From Pseudomonadota bacterium (GTDB lineage: Bacteria; Desulfobacterota; Binatia; Binatales; Binataceae), in NCBI GenBank assembly GCA_021325025.1, contig JAJPHZ010000025.1, forward strand, positions 62,001-126,000: DNA of 64,000 nt. Direction: 5' to 3'. Under the pieces are notes generated by a model, which had not been told where the DNA came from, did no database searches, and worked only from the letters and a program-made list of their open reading frames with translations. Positions 45,415-54,648 of this stretch are shown piece by piece (position 1 is the stretch's first letter; each line of letters opens with the position of its first letter). A program made the position numbers and the translations under genes.

Positions 45415-46449
45415 TCAGGATTTCACGCCGTCCGAGGGCAAGGCCAGCAGGTCGGGCTCGTCCGCAAGCTCGCCGCCGTTGCGCAGGACGTAGCCAACCA
45501 CAACTCCGGCCGAGCCAAGTCCCAGCGGCAAACGATAGATCAGATGGGCGACACCAAACGCCAACAGCGCTGCCATCAGGCGCGCGCGCGGCGCAAAGGC
45601 GCCAAGTCCGTAAAGTCCCACCGCCTGTAAAGGCCCCAGGCAGGCCGGCGTCATCGGTGCGCCGCCCGAGGCCAGAATCGCCGGCGAAGTCGCGATCACC
45701 TGGAGCAGGGGGATATTAAGTTTGAACGCCTCCAGACTCACCCAGAGCAAAAAGCCCTGCGGCAGTGCGATGGCGAAGCGAATGGCGAGCAGTTCGGCGT
45801 AGATGGCGAGGTTGGCCTTGCGGAATGCGATCAGCGACGGCCGACTGCGCAGCCATCGCTCCACCCCGTACACCGGCTCGCGCCACATCCACCACGCTGC
45901 AATCAGCATGAAGGCGATGAAGGCGGCCGCGGCGATATGCCACCAGGCGGCAAAGGCGGAATCGGGCACCGCGATGCCGGCCAGCGCGACCAGAAAAGAG
46001 AAGAGAATTCCGTCAAGAAAGCCGAAGAAGGCGATGGTGAAAATGCCGGTCAGCCATGGCACGCCCTTGCGTTGGCGCAGGAAGAACAGCAGCGCGCCGT
46101 CGGCAACCAGTGAATTGACCACCTGGAGGAACGACTGTGCAGCCGTGGCGGGCAGCACCTCGATGAACTCCGTGCGGCCGTGGAAATGAGAGAACATCCG
46201 TGCGAACAACAGGTTTTCGCCCACAAACCACAGCAGGAAGGCCACCGCGGTCGCCGGCACGAACCACGCCAAATTCGCCGAGGCCAGCTCGGAGAGTTCG
46301 CGCCCGAGGCGCAGACCGCGCGACTCGTACCAGATCACGCCGCCCGCGATCGCGTAGATGAACAGGCTCTGCGCGGTCATCTTCAAGGTTGGGTTGATGT
46401 TGAGCCTGAGGCGGTGGGAGCCCATATGGCGAGGTAATGCCGGTTTCAT
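45415..46449 (-). CDS. flippase-like integral membrane protein (LPG synthase TM/UPF0104-like)
   Basis: 344 residues with about eight hydrophobic helices. The block ATSPAILASGGAPMTPACLGPLQA near residue 270 resembles the PxTPGGLG motif of the flippase-like family related to the membrane domain of lysylphosphatidylglycerol synthase. An N-terminal WFVPATAVAFLLWFVGENLLFARMF also fits. No soluble aminoacyl-transfer domain is attached. It may move or modify lipid-linked sugars for the neighbouring GT-C-like protein; that is inference from context. Start ATG 46449 follows GGGGGG. Confidence 0.55.
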   Translation of the reverse strand: MKPALPRHMGSHRLRLNINPTLKMTAQSLFIYAIAGGVIWYESRGLRLGRELSELASANLAWFVPATAVAFLLWFVGENLLFARMFSHFHGRTEFIEVLPATAAQSFLQVVNSLVADGALLFFLRQRKGVPWLTGIFTIAFFGFLDGILFSFLVALAGIAVPDSAFAAWWHIAAAAFIAFMLIAAWWMWREPVYGVERWLRSRPSLIAFRKANLAIYAELLAIRFAIALPQGFLLWVSLEAFKLNIPLLQVIATSPAILASGGAPMTPACLGPLQAVGLYGLGAFAPRARLMAALLAFGVAHLIYRLPLGLGSAGVVVGYVLRNGGELADEPDLLALPSDGVKS

Positions 46450-46555
46450 AACAGCCCCCCGAATGCCATTGTAGCAGAATGCGGAGCGCCGCAGCGTGCT
46501 CAGCCTCAGACAAGGTGTCGCGCCGGTAGAATTGAGTTGGAGCTGCGTTCAGCCT

Positions 46556-47092
46556 GGCGTCCGACCGCCGGCTCCCGATGCAGGATGTTTCTGGCCTCAA
46601 GTTCCCTGATCCGCTTGGCGGTGGAACCCAGGTGCCCGGTCAGGATTTCGGCGTTGTGCTGACCCAGGGCGGGCAGGTCCTCCATGGCCGGGGTTTGCAT
46701 CGAACTCGCCCAGCACCGGGTCGCTGTGCGCACGCACCGTGCCGCGCCAGCGCACGTGCTCGTTGGCCATCGCTTCCTCGACCGACAGAATCGGTCCGGC
46801 GAGGATGTGATAGTGCTCCAGGATTCGCAATGCCTGCTCGTGGCCGGGCAGATTGCAGCCATTGCTCGATCGCCTCGGACAGCGCCGCGCCGTTGGCGAC
46901 ACGCCGGTCATTGTCGGCAAAGCGCGGGTGGGGCAGGGCGGTCACGCGCCGATGCCATTTTTTGCCTTGCTCGCGCAACAGCGCGTCGATCTTGTGCTCG
47001 CGCTCCAACGCCTCAAGCCGTGCTTCAACGTCCCCGGCGAGCAACTCGCTGTGCTGCCGCGGCGCACGGTTTCGGCGTACGGCTCGATTCAT
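46556..47092 (-). pseudogene. frameshifted C-terminal remnant of a CaiB/BaiF CoA-transferase
   Basis: Three minus-strand frames together spell the end of a class III CoA-transferase: PRFADNDRRVANGAALSEAIEQWL (about 46850-46930), then in the next frame ILEHYHILAGPILSVEEAMANEHV and SDPVLGEFD (about 46690-46830), then in a third DLPALGQHNAEIL and RIRELEARNIL (about 46570-46690). These are the usual consecutive C-terminal blocks of this family. Two frameshifts and the lack of the N-terminal 250 residues mark a dead gene. Nothing else is visible in 46450-47318. Confidence 0.75.
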
Positions 47093-47318
47093 CGCGGTAC
47101 CGGGTCAGCTATCGCCAGCAGACCCCGGATTGCATAAACCGGGCAAGTGGCGCCGCCGACCAACGGTGCTTGTCGAGTTGCGATGCGATAGACATTCAGC
47201 CCCGGTGCGATGTTAATTGAGTTAAGGGGGTGGGCATCTGCTGGATGGCGGCGCGGCCGGGGCCGGGCGGGGGCGAGTTTTTTCGCGCCGCGTCAATAAC
47301 AGGCGGGAGCATTGGGAC

Positions 47319-48632
47319 ATGAGATTTCACTGGTTTGCAGAGGTGACCTATCCGGACCTTCCGAGTGATTACCGGGAGCGGTACCGTTCGGCGTGGGTCA
47401 CGCCGCCGGCCCGGCTGGCCGATCCACAAAAGGTTGGAGAAACCTACAGGATGTTCATCCGCCTGATGCAGCTCGCCGACCAGGTGGGCTTCGACGGCCT
47501 GACCGTCAACGAGCACCATCAGACAGTGATCGCGATGACGCCCTCGCCCAATCTGCTCGCGGCGAGCCTGGCGACCAGCACCCGAAACGCCGCGATCACC
47601 ATCGTCGGCAACTCGCTGGCGCTCTACAATCCGCCCACCCGCGTCGCCGAAGAGTATGCCTACCTTGACTGCGTGTCGGGCGGGCGTCTGGCGGCGGGAT
47701 TTGTGCTGGGCACCCCGATGGATTCGGTGTTCGCCTACGGGATGCCGCCGATCGAGGTGCGGGCGCGCTTCGAAGAGGCGCGTCAGTTGATCCTGCGCGC
47801 CTGGAGCGAACCCGAACCTTTTGTCTTCAACGGCAAATACAACAAGCTGCGCTACGTCAACATCTGGCCGCGCCCGATCCAAAAGCGCATCCCGATCTGG
47901 GTGCCGGGCGGAGGGGGCAGCGTGGAGACCTGGGATCTGGTCAACGAGCACGACTACTGTTACGGGCACCTGTCGTTTTCGGGGCTGTATTCGTCAAAGC
48001 CGCTGGTCGACGCCTTTTGGGAGTACATCGACGCGCGCGGCGGCAACCTCAATCCGCATCGGATGGCATTTACGCAGGTGGTCTGCCTGGCCAACACCGA
48101 GGCGGAGGCGGAGCGCGAATATTACGAGGCGGTGCGCTACTTCCATCGCAACTCCGCGCCGGGCAATTTCGGCAATCCGCCCGGATACACCACGATCCGT
48201 TCGATGAAGGCGTCGGCTGCCCAGGTCAGCCTGGGCCGCAGCAAGCTGACGCCCGAGGATCGAATTCGGGCCAGCCGCGGCGAGATGGGTTTTTGGGAGT
48301 ACGACGAAAAGGGCTATATCATCGCCGGACCGCCGCCGCGGGTGCGCCAGCGCCTGCGCGAGCTGATTACCGATTTGCGCATCGGCCAGCTTATCGCCAC
48401 CCCGCACGTCGGCAATCTGCGCGAGGAGGTCGCGGCGGAGAACACGCGCCTGTTCGGCCACGAGGTTGCTCCTTATCTGCGCGACCTGTGGGCCGATCAG
48501 CCCGATTACTGGACGCCCGAGGCAAGTCAGAAGCTGGTCGCGCAAAACGCGCCCGTTGTGCGCGGCAGCGATCCGCGATCGGCGGCCCGAAAAGGCGCGA
48601 CGGCAAAGCAGGCAGGATCGAGCGCGACATGA
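47319..48632 (+). CDS. LLM-class flavin-dependent oxidoreductase
   Basis: 437 residues. Luciferase-like TIM barrel: MRFHWFAEVTYP, LADQVGFDGLTVNEHHQ (the EHH typical of the family), NSLALYNPPTRVAEEYAYLDCVSGGRLAAGFVLG, and PIWVPGGGGSVET. Members use reduced FMN or F420 to oxidise organic substrates; which one cannot be told. The C-terminus carries an extra basic Ala-rich tail. Its stop overlaps the start of an alpha/beta hydrolase, and a second hydrolase follows, suggesting a short catabolic operon acting on an ester or ring-cleavage product. Confidence 0.86.
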   Translation: MRFHWFAEVTYPDLPSDYRERYRSAWVTPPARLADPQKVGETYRMFIRLMQLADQVGFDGLTVNEHHQTVIAMTPSPNLLAASLATSTRNAAITIVGNSLALYNPPTRVAEEYAYLDCVSGGRLAAGFVLGTPMDSVFAYGMPPIEVRARFEEARQLILRAWSEPEPFVFNGKYNKLRYVNIWPRPIQKRIPIWVPGGGGSVETWDLVNEHDYCYGHLSFSGLYSSKPLVDAFWEYIDARGGNLNPHRMAFTQVVCLANTEAEAEREYYEAVRYFHRNSAPGNFGNPPGYTTIRSMKASAAQVSLGRSKLTPEDRIRASRGEMGFWEYDEKGYIIAGPPPRVRQRLRELITDLRIGQLIATPHVGNLREEVAAENTRLFGHEVAPYLRDLWADQPDYWTPEASQKLVAQNAPVVRGSDPRSAARKGATAKQAGSSAT

Positions 48633-49402
48633 AGATGGAAAAGAAAACCGTGGGGCGGCTGGACATCCGCCTCTGGAGCGGCGGGACCGGCGCGCCGCTG
48701 CTGTATCTGCACGGCTTCGAGCACCATCCCGGCGACGCCGCCTTCCTCAACCGCCTGGCGGAAAACCACCTGGTGTGCGCCCCCGAACATCCGGGCTTCG
48801 GCACCTCCACGCCGTTGGAGGAGTACTACGACATCATCGACGTCGCCCTGCACTACCGGCGGTTGATCGAATCGTGGCATCAGGGAGCGGTCGACGTAAT
48901 TGGCCATAGCCTGGGCGGCATGTTCGCTGCCGAGCTGGCCGTGATAAGCCCGCATTCGGTCCGCCGCCTGGTGCTGGTCGATGCCTACGGCTTGTGGCTG
49001 CATGAGCATCCGCTGCCCGACCCCTTTGCGCTGGCGCCCAGGGATTTGGAACGCGCGAAGTGGAGCGATCCGGGAAAGGCGCCGATGCCCGAGCCGTCGG
49101 CCTTCGAGGCGCCCGGCGACGCCGACGCGCTGGCGATTTTTCGCGCGCAAAACCTCGGCACTGCCACCAAGTTCATGTGGCCGATTCCCGACCGCGGACT
49201 CAACCGCCGATTGCCCTACATCGAAGCCCCGACGTTGATCATCCACGGCGCGGCCGACGGGCTGATTCCCGCGGTATACGCCGAGGCCTTCGCACACCTG
49301 ATTCCCAAGGCGCGTGTGGCCGTGATTCGCAACGCCGGTCATCTGCCGATGCTCGAGGCCGAGGACGAATTTGTTCTCACGGTAAACGATTTCCTGGCTT
49401 GA
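48629..49402 (+). CDS. alpha/beta hydrolase 1
   Basis: 257 residues from ATG 48629, overlapping the oxidoreductase stop by ATGA. Oxyanion region YLHGFEHHPGD, nucleophile elbow GHSLGG with Ser94, and the C-terminal NAGHLPMLEAED supplying the catalytic His are all present; LIIHGAADGLIPA holds the probable Asp. Fits MhpC-like carbon-carbon or ester hydrolases. Translational coupling to the LLM enzyme suggests it processes that enzyme's product. Confidence 0.85.
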   Translation: MKMEKKTVGRLDIRLWSGGTGAPLLYLHGFEHHPGDAAFLNRLAENHLVCAPEHPGFGTSTPLEEYYDIIDVALHYRRLIESWHQGAVDVIGHSLGGMFAAELAVISPHSVRRLVLVDAYGLWLHEHPLPDPFALAPRDLERAKWSDPGKAPMPEPSAFEAPGDADALAIFRAQNLGTATKFMWPIPDRGLNRRLPYIEAPTLIIHGAADGLIPAVYAEAFAHLIPKARVAVIRNAGHLPMLEAEDEFVLTVNDFLA

Positions 49403-49419
49403 CGGCGCCTGACAGAGAA

Positions 49420-50220
49420 ATGCCGACGGCGCACGTCAACGGGATCAGGATTTACTACCAGCTCGACGGCAGCGGACCGCCGCTGCTCCTGATCAGCGGC
49501 CTGGGGCAGAACTGCGCCTCATGGGCGCCGCTGCTGCCCGCCCTGCGCGAGCGCTTTGGGTGCATCGTCTTCGACAATCGCGGCAGCGGCCGCAGCGACG
49601 CGCCGCCGGGGCCGTACACGATCGATCAGATGGCGGACGACACCGCTGCGCTGCTCGAGCATCTGAAGCTCGGGCCGGTCAGCGCGGTGGGCTGGTCGCT
49701 GGGTGGTTCCGTGCTGCAATCGATGCTGGTCCGCCACCGCGACCGTCTTGCGCGGGCGGTGCTGCTCAGCGCGTTTCCCTGCTACAGCGAGCTGCAGCAT
49801 CGATGGCTTGACAGCCTGATCGCGCTGCAGCGCAGCGCAATCGAGCCACTGACGCTGGCTGTGTTCCGTGCCGCCTGGGTGTTTACGCCGCGATGGCTCA
49901 GCAATCATGCCGCCGCGGTGGCGACTGCGAAGCTGGCGCTGCAGGACCCCTATCCAACCAGCATCGAGGGCTTCGAGGCGCAGGCCCATGGGCTGCGCCG
50001 CTACGACGCGCGTGCCGGCCTGCCCACCGTCTCCACGCCGACGCTGGTGCTGGTGGGCGCCGAAGACATTCTCACTCCAGTCGAACAGTCGGCTGAAATC
50101 GCGCGCCTGATTCCCGGCGCCAGATTGCAGGTGCTGGCGCGCGGCGGTCACGCGATGGCGCTGGAGTATACCTCCGACACAGTCCGGGCGATCGCCGCTT
50201 TTCTGACCGCGGCGAGCTGA
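49420..50220 (+). CDS. alpha/beta hydrolase 2
   Basis: 266 residues from ATG 49420, 17 bases after the first hydrolase. LISGLGQNCASW, FDNRGSGRSD, nucleophile GWSLGG (Ser93), LVLVGAEDILTPV and RGGHAMALE form a complete triad. It is only modestly similar to its neighbour and has GW in place of GH at the elbow, so it probably has a different substrate. The 278 bases that follow hold no gene I can support. Confidence 0.85.
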   Translation: MPTAHVNGIRIYYQLDGSGPPLLLISGLGQNCASWAPLLPALRERFGCIVFDNRGSGRSDAPPGPYTIDQMADDTAALLEHLKLGPVSAVGWSLGGSVLQSMLVRHRDRLARAVLLSAFPCYSELQHRWLDSLIALQRSAIEPLTLAVFRAAWVFTPRWLSNHAAAVATAKLALQDPYPTSIEGFEAQAHGLRRYDARAGLPTVSTPTLVLVGAEDILTPVEQSAEIARLIPGARLQVLARGGHAMALEYTSDTVRAIAAFLTAAS

Positions 50221-50498
50221 GCGTCGCGCAGGCAGCCAGGCAGGCCGAAGCGGTGGTTAGCACCCACTTTGTAACGCGGGTGACGCCTGAGGTGTGAATG
50301 CATCTGAGGATACCCTGCCGTGTCTTGCACCGGATAATCAAACTGTAGGATAGGGCGATCGTCGCGTAGGATGGCGAGCGGATTTGGTTTCCACGTCCGC
50401 TTTGGTGTGAGACGGCTGATCGCGGCAGGCGGGGCCTGAAGGGCGCGTCTGTAAGCGTTTGGCTTTGACGGACGCAGCGGGTAGCGCGTGAGGTTGTG

Positions 50499-52322
50499 AT
50501 GGGCAGGACGGGGCGAATGCTGTGGTGGTTGTGGCTGGGAGTCACGGTCACGGTGTTGGCGGGCGCGGCGGGAGAAGGTTTTGCCGCCGCAAAGTCAGCG
50601 GCCCGTGTGAACAAGTCCTCGACAACGCTGACGATCACCTCGCCGGCCGCCGGTAGCACGGTATCCGCTACGGTTACCATCCAGACTTACGAGAGCTCCA
50701 ACATTAGCTGGATCAACGTTTTTGCCGACGGCGTGTGGTTCGCCTCCAACGACCCGGCTGCGGCGCGGCCTTATTCGGTGCCATGGGATTCGACCAGGGT
50801 CAGCAACGGGTCCCATACCATTTCGGTAACCGGCTACAGTTCGACCAACCAGGTGCTGGCGACTTGCTCCGAGGCGCTGTACGTCGCCAACAACGCGCCA
50901 TCGGCGACGCCCGCGCCGAGCCCGACGCCCGTGCCGACGCCGACTCGCACCGCCATGCCCACGGCCACCAAAACCGCCGCCCCGACCCCGACCAACAGCG
51001 CGGTTCCCACCGCTTCCCCGTCTCCGGCGGGTACTGTGTACTACGTCGCGCCTACGGGCAGCGACAGCGCGGCCGGCACCGCAGCCGCTCCCTGGCGGAC
51101 AATTCAACATGCGGTAAGCAAGCTGGGGGCGGGGCAGACCGCGATCGTGGAGGCGGGCAATTACGCCGAGCGCGTTTCAATCGCTACGTCGGGCAGCGCG
51201 GGCGCGCCGATCACGCTTGAGGCGGCGAGCGGAGCGACGGTCAGGACGCTGGGCTTCAGCATCTCGGGCGCCTACTGGGTGATCGCCGGATTCGACATCT
51301 CAACCCAGGCCAATACTACCGACGGTTATGGCATCTATATTTTCAGTTCGGCGCATCACGACACGATTAGTAACAACTATATCCACGAGCTGTGCCATGA
51401 AGGGATCTTCATGGAGCCCACCGTTTCCTACATCACACTGAAGGGCAACCGGATCTGGCGGGCCGAGATGGCGGGAGCGCAGGTGGACGGCGCCTACAAC
51501 TTGATCGACGGTAACGAAGTGTGGGACACGCAGCAGAAGCCGTCGCTGCTGGGTGGGATTTATTCCGCCTGCAACATTCCCACCGGTGCCGACGCCGACG
51601 CCTTCCGCTTCTTCGGTCAGCATCATGATTTCATCCGCAACTACATGCATGACATCGCCTATGGCACGATCGCCAATCCCAATCCTCACACCGATTGTTT
51701 CCAGACCTGGGGCAGCAGCGCGATGAAGGTCGATGCGGTTGTGTTCGAGCGCAACTGGTGCCGGTGGCCCACCACCGCAGCGCAGAACCATTCTGCGATG
51801 CTGGAGGGGACTGACGGTCCGGTAGGCACGCTGATTTTCAAGAACAATGTGTTCGCCGACATGCAGGACGGGTTGATCGTCGGCGAAGTCGGGATGCCCA
51901 GCGGCGTGGCGGCGGTCAAGGTATGGAACAACACCTTTGACCATATCGCGCGCGAGGCGGTGCAGTTCAACGACTCCCGCACCAGCGCCGATGAGGTGAT
52001 TGACAACATCTTTTTCGATGTCGGCAGCGGCGGCGACTCCTTCATGTGCGTGGCCGGCGGTGCCCCGCTCGTTGCGGCCAACGATTTTTACATGCGGGGC
52101 GGTGCTGTGCCGGGCACCTACTGCTCGAGCGCGCCCTACATCAGCGTCGATCCGCTGTTCGCCAATGACGGCGACGCAACCGGCGCGGGCGCCGACTACC
52201 ATCTGCAAAGCGGCTCGCCGATCAAGGACAACGGTGCCGTGCTGGCACAGGTTGGCAACGACTACGACGGCACGGTGCGGCCGATCGGCCCGGGTCCATC
52301 AATGGGTGCCTTCGAGAAGTAA
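50499..52322 (+). CDS. secreted right-handed beta-helix protein with Ig-like domain
   Basis: 607 residues from ATG 50499. Signal peptide (MLWWLWLGVTVTVLAGAAGEG), an Ig-like domain with ITSPAAGSTVSATVTIQ and PWDSTRVSNGSHTISVTGYS, a Pro/Thr-rich linker (about 145-180), then a beta-helix beginning YYVAPTGSDSAAGTAAAPW, typical of DUF1565/pectate-lyase-like secreted proteins, to the C-terminal DGTVRPIGPGPSMGAFE. Such proteins often act on or bind polysaccharides. It lies beside the polysaccharide locus on the opposite strand, so it may be a lyase or binding protein for that polymer. Confidence 0.8.
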   Translation: MGRTGRMLWWLWLGVTVTVLAGAAGEGFAAAKSAARVNKSSTTLTITSPAAGSTVSATVTIQTYESSNISWINVFADGVWFASNDPAAARPYSVPWDSTRVSNGSHTISVTGYSSTNQVLATCSEALYVANNAPSATPAPSPTPVPTPTRTAMPTATKTAAPTPTNSAVPTASPSPAGTVYYVAPTGSDSAAGTAAAPWRTIQHAVSKLGAGQTAIVEAGNYAERVSIATSGSAGAPITLEAASGATVRTLGFSISGAYWVIAGFDISTQANTTDGYGIYIFSSAHHDTISNNYIHELCHEGIFMEPTVSYITLKGNRIWRAEMAGAQVDGAYNLIDGNEVWDTQQKPSLLGGIYSACNIPTGADADAFRFFGQHHDFIRNYMHDIAYGTIANPNPHTDCFQTWGSSAMKVDAVVFERNWCRWPTTAAQNHSAMLEGTDGPVGTLIFKNNVFADMQDGLIVGEVGMPSGVAAVKVWNNTFDHIAREAVQFNDSRTSADEVIDNIFFDVGSGGDSFMCVAGGAPLVAANDFYMRGGAVPGTYCSSAPYISVDPLFANDGDATGAGADYHLQSGSPIKDNGAVLAQVGNDYDGTVRPIGPGPSMGAFEK

Positions 52323-52402
52323 GGCCGGCGCGTGCGCCCTTGACGCGGCGTCGTCCGGCTGTAAATCTGAATATATTCAAGTATTCAGGAATTATCGATC
52401 AG

Positions 52403-53215
52403 GTGCACCTCGCGCCAACCAAAGCGCCTGGGCTGTTGCGGGCTGCGATTGTTCTGGGTGCGGTCCTGCTCAACGGCGCCGCAGGTTACACTGCGCAGCC
52501 AGCGGTGACGCGGTTTGCAACGATGCCGCCGCACGCGGCGCTTCCCGGCGGCGCGGAGTGCGCGGCGCGCGTGCGGCGCTCGGGATGGGAAGCACGTCCG
52601 GAGAACAGCACCGCCAACCATCGGATGCCGACCGCCGATGAGCTGGCGCGGCTGCATCGGACCGCCCGCAACGGCGGCGTGGCGGCGTCGTTCTTTGCCC
52701 GAGTGGACGGCGCGTTCACCGGCACCACCGACGAAATCATCCAGTGGGGCGCGTGCAAATGGGGCTTCGACGAGGATCTGGTGCGCGCGATCGCGGTGGA
52801 CGAGTCGCATTGGCGCCAGGCTGATGTCGGCGACTGGACCACCGACACAACCCTGTGTCCGCCCGGCACCATCAGCGGCGGCGGATGCTATCAGAGCTAC
52901 GGGTTGCTGCAAATCAAGTATGGGTCATTCCCCGGCACCTGGCCGATGAGCCGCGACAGCACCGCCTTCAACGTCGACTACAAGCTCGCCTACCAGCGCG
53001 CCTGCATGGAGGGCGCAAATCAATGGCTGCGTGAGGACGTGCCGCTGCCGGGCTACCCGGTCTATCCCCAGGGCACGGATGAGCAGATGTTGTGGGGATG
53101 CGTGGGCGACTGGTTCAGTGGGGAGTGGTATGACGCCGCCGCGCTGGCTTATGTCCAGCGCGTGCACCAGGCATTGGCGGCACGCGAATGGGAACAATAC
53201 AACCCGCCCCGATGA
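52403..53215 (+). CDS. exported lysozyme-like (SLT-fold) protein
   Basis: 270 residues from GTG 52403; a TTG at 52340 is possible. A signal-like helix (LLRAAIVLGAVLLNGAAG) precedes IQWGACKWGFDEDLVRAIAVDESHWRQ, whose Glu134 sits where the catalytic Glu of lytic transglycosylases lies, and later YQSYGLLQIKYGSFPGTWP. This is the goose-lysozyme/SLT pattern. It may cleave peptidoglycan or, as in some EPS loci, a surface glycan. It follows the beta-helix gene after 80 bases. Confidence 0.68.
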   Translation: MHLAPTKAPGLLRAAIVLGAVLLNGAAGYTAQPAVTRFATMPPHAALPGGAECAARVRRSGWEARPENSTANHRMPTADELARLHRTARNGGVAASFFARVDGAFTGTTDEIIQWGACKWGFDEDLVRAIAVDESHWRQADVGDWTTDTTLCPPGTISGGGCYQSYGLLQIKYGSFPGTWPMSRDSTAFNVDYKLAYQRACMEGANQWLREDVPLPGYPVYPQGTDEQMLWGCVGDWFSGEWYDAAALAYVQRVHQALAAREWEQYNPPR

Positions 53216-53216
53216 A

Positions 53217-53251
53217 GCGGGCCGGGTTTGGCCCGACCCGGCACGGCCCGC
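53217..53251 (+). terminator. GC-rich hairpin after the lysozyme-like gene
   Basis: Two nested options start two bases after the stop: GCGGGCCG (53217-53224) with CGGCCCGC (53244-53251), or GCCGGGT (53221-53227) with ACCCGGC (53236-53242). Both stems are perfect, but no T-run follows, so it may slow or end transcription only with help. Confidence 0.4.
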
Positions 53252-53413
53252 TGTGAAACGCGAAGAGTGTGGCGCAAACCGACGCCCGCGCCGGATGCTC
53301 AACCCGCGTCCGTGGTACAGGCTGCTGCTGCCGACCACCCAGGCTGGGCGTGGACCAGCAGCTTCGTGGTGTAGTCCGCCCAATTGCCGCATGGCCACGC
53401 AGCGTTTGCCGCG

Positions 53414-53767
53414 CTAGCCGCGGCGGTCGCGCGGTTGCGGCTCGTGGACATGGTCCCGGGCCGGGCCGGCCTTTGAAGCTGCACCGCGCGGGAGCCTTAT
53501 TTGCGGCTGGGCCTGCGTGGCCGCGGGTATGCGGCAACTGTCCAGAAATTCCTCGATGTCGCGATGGCGGAAGCGCTTGACGCGGCCGATTGCATAGCAG
53601 GGCAGCTCGGCGCGGTTGACCATCCGATAAATGGTCATCTCGGTCAGTTGCAGAAGGTCGGCGAGCTGGCTGACCGTGTAGAATTCGCGAACCTGTACGG
53701 CATCGCGCTTTTGCGCAGCTATGTGCCGCACCTTGAAGTGCCCCTTTGGATTGCGCTTAATCAACAT
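53414..53767 (-). CDS. excisionase/MerR-type helix-turn-helix protein
   Basis: 117 residues. FYTVSQLADLLQLTEMTIYRMVN followed by LPCYAIGRVKRFRHRDIEEFLD (about 29-75) is the excisionase-family (HTH_17) DNA-binding domain, with the winged IGRxxRF element. The Arg/Pro-rich tail is disordered. It is downstream of the long minus-strand polysaccharide operon by 101 bases and could regulate it. No integrase, attachment site or repeat is visible nearby, so excision activity is not supported. Confidence 0.8.
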   Translation of the reverse strand: MLIKRNPKGHFKVRHIAAQKRDAVQVREFYTVSQLADLLQLTEMTIYRMVNRAELPCYAIGRVKRFRHRDIEEFLDSCRIPAATQAQPQIRLPRGAASKAGPARDHVHEPQPRDRRG

Positions 53768-53868
53768 GCCTGCCTTCCCGCACCGGTTCCCAACCCAAGC
53801 GTCCGATTTAATCTAATTAACATCAATCCATCGGTCTTTTCTTCTTTAGACTGGACTTAGGCCGATTG

Positions 53869-54648
53869 TCAAATGTTCGCAAGCCGCGCTACACGGGCCC
53901 CGATGCGTTTGCTGATGGCTTCGCGCAGGCGATGCCTGAGTGCCCACCCTCGGCCTGCACCCAGGAAGGCGCGAAACTGGCGCGGACCGACGTGCGCCAT
54001 CACGCCCATCCGATGCATGACGCTGTCGCGGCGGCGCGCGTAGCCGAAGTCCGAAGTCATGATGCGCCGGTAGCCTGCCGCCCACAGCGCCTGTAGCACC
54101 GCGTCGCTGTACGCGCCGTGGGGAAGGGCGAAACTGCTTACCTGCGCATCCACCAGGTCCTCCAGCCGCCGTCTTGAGTCCAGCGCTTCGCGCCACAATT
54201 CGGCCGGACCGACCGTGGTCAGCCGCTTGTGTGTCAGGCCGTGTGAACCAATCTCAAAGCCCCGGGTGTGAAGCTCGCGCACGTGCTCGCGCCTGAGATA
54301 ACCGGCCTGGCCCACAAAGGCCCAGGTGATAAAGAACGTGGCGGTGAAGCCGCGCACCTGAAGTTCCGGCGCTGCAATCGTGTGGTCGCTCAGGTGGCCG
54401 TCATCGAAGGTAATCGCAACCGGACCCGGTGCCGGCGCCATGCAATCCAGTTCCGCGACGCGAACCGGATGCATCGCGCGTTGAGCGATCGCATCGAGCT
54501 GTGCACGAAAGGCGCGGGCATCGATCGCATGCCGCGCACTCCATCCCGGTGGGAGCCGGCCGCCGCACGGCAGGATTCCGTGATAGGTAAGGACCGCAAG
54601 CCGCGAGGCGATCTTGTTGGACATCGTAATAACGGGCGGCGCGATCAT
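53869..54648 (-). CDS. NodB (CE4) polysaccharide deacetylase
   Basis: 259 residues from ATG 54648, overlapping the GT2 stop; ATG 54624 is an alternative. RLAVLTYHGIL starts the domain; FDD at 81-83 within VAITFDDGHLSDH and GSHGLTH (His136, His140) give the CE4 Asp-His-His metal site. SFALPHGAYSD and MTSDFGYARR follow as expected. It removes N-acetyl groups from a glycan, probably the polymer made by this operon. Confidence 0.86.
   Translation of the reverse strand: MIAPPVITMSNKIASRLAVLTYHGILPCGGRLPPGWSARHAIDARAFRAQLDAIAQRAMHPVRVAELDCMAPAPGPVAITFDDGHLSDHTIAAPELQVRGFTATFFITWAFVGQAGYLRREHVRELHTRGFEIGSHGLTHKRLTTVGPAELWREALDSRRRLEDLVDAQVSSFALPHGAYSDAVLQALWAAGYRRIMTSDFGYARRRDSVMHRMGVMAHVGPRQFRAFLGAGRGWALRHRLREAISKRIGARVARLANI

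Noticed and set aside
53414..53767. Excisionase-type protein as sign of a mobile element
   Set aside because: No integrase, transposase, tRNA or direct repeats nearby; this HTH family is often only regulatory.
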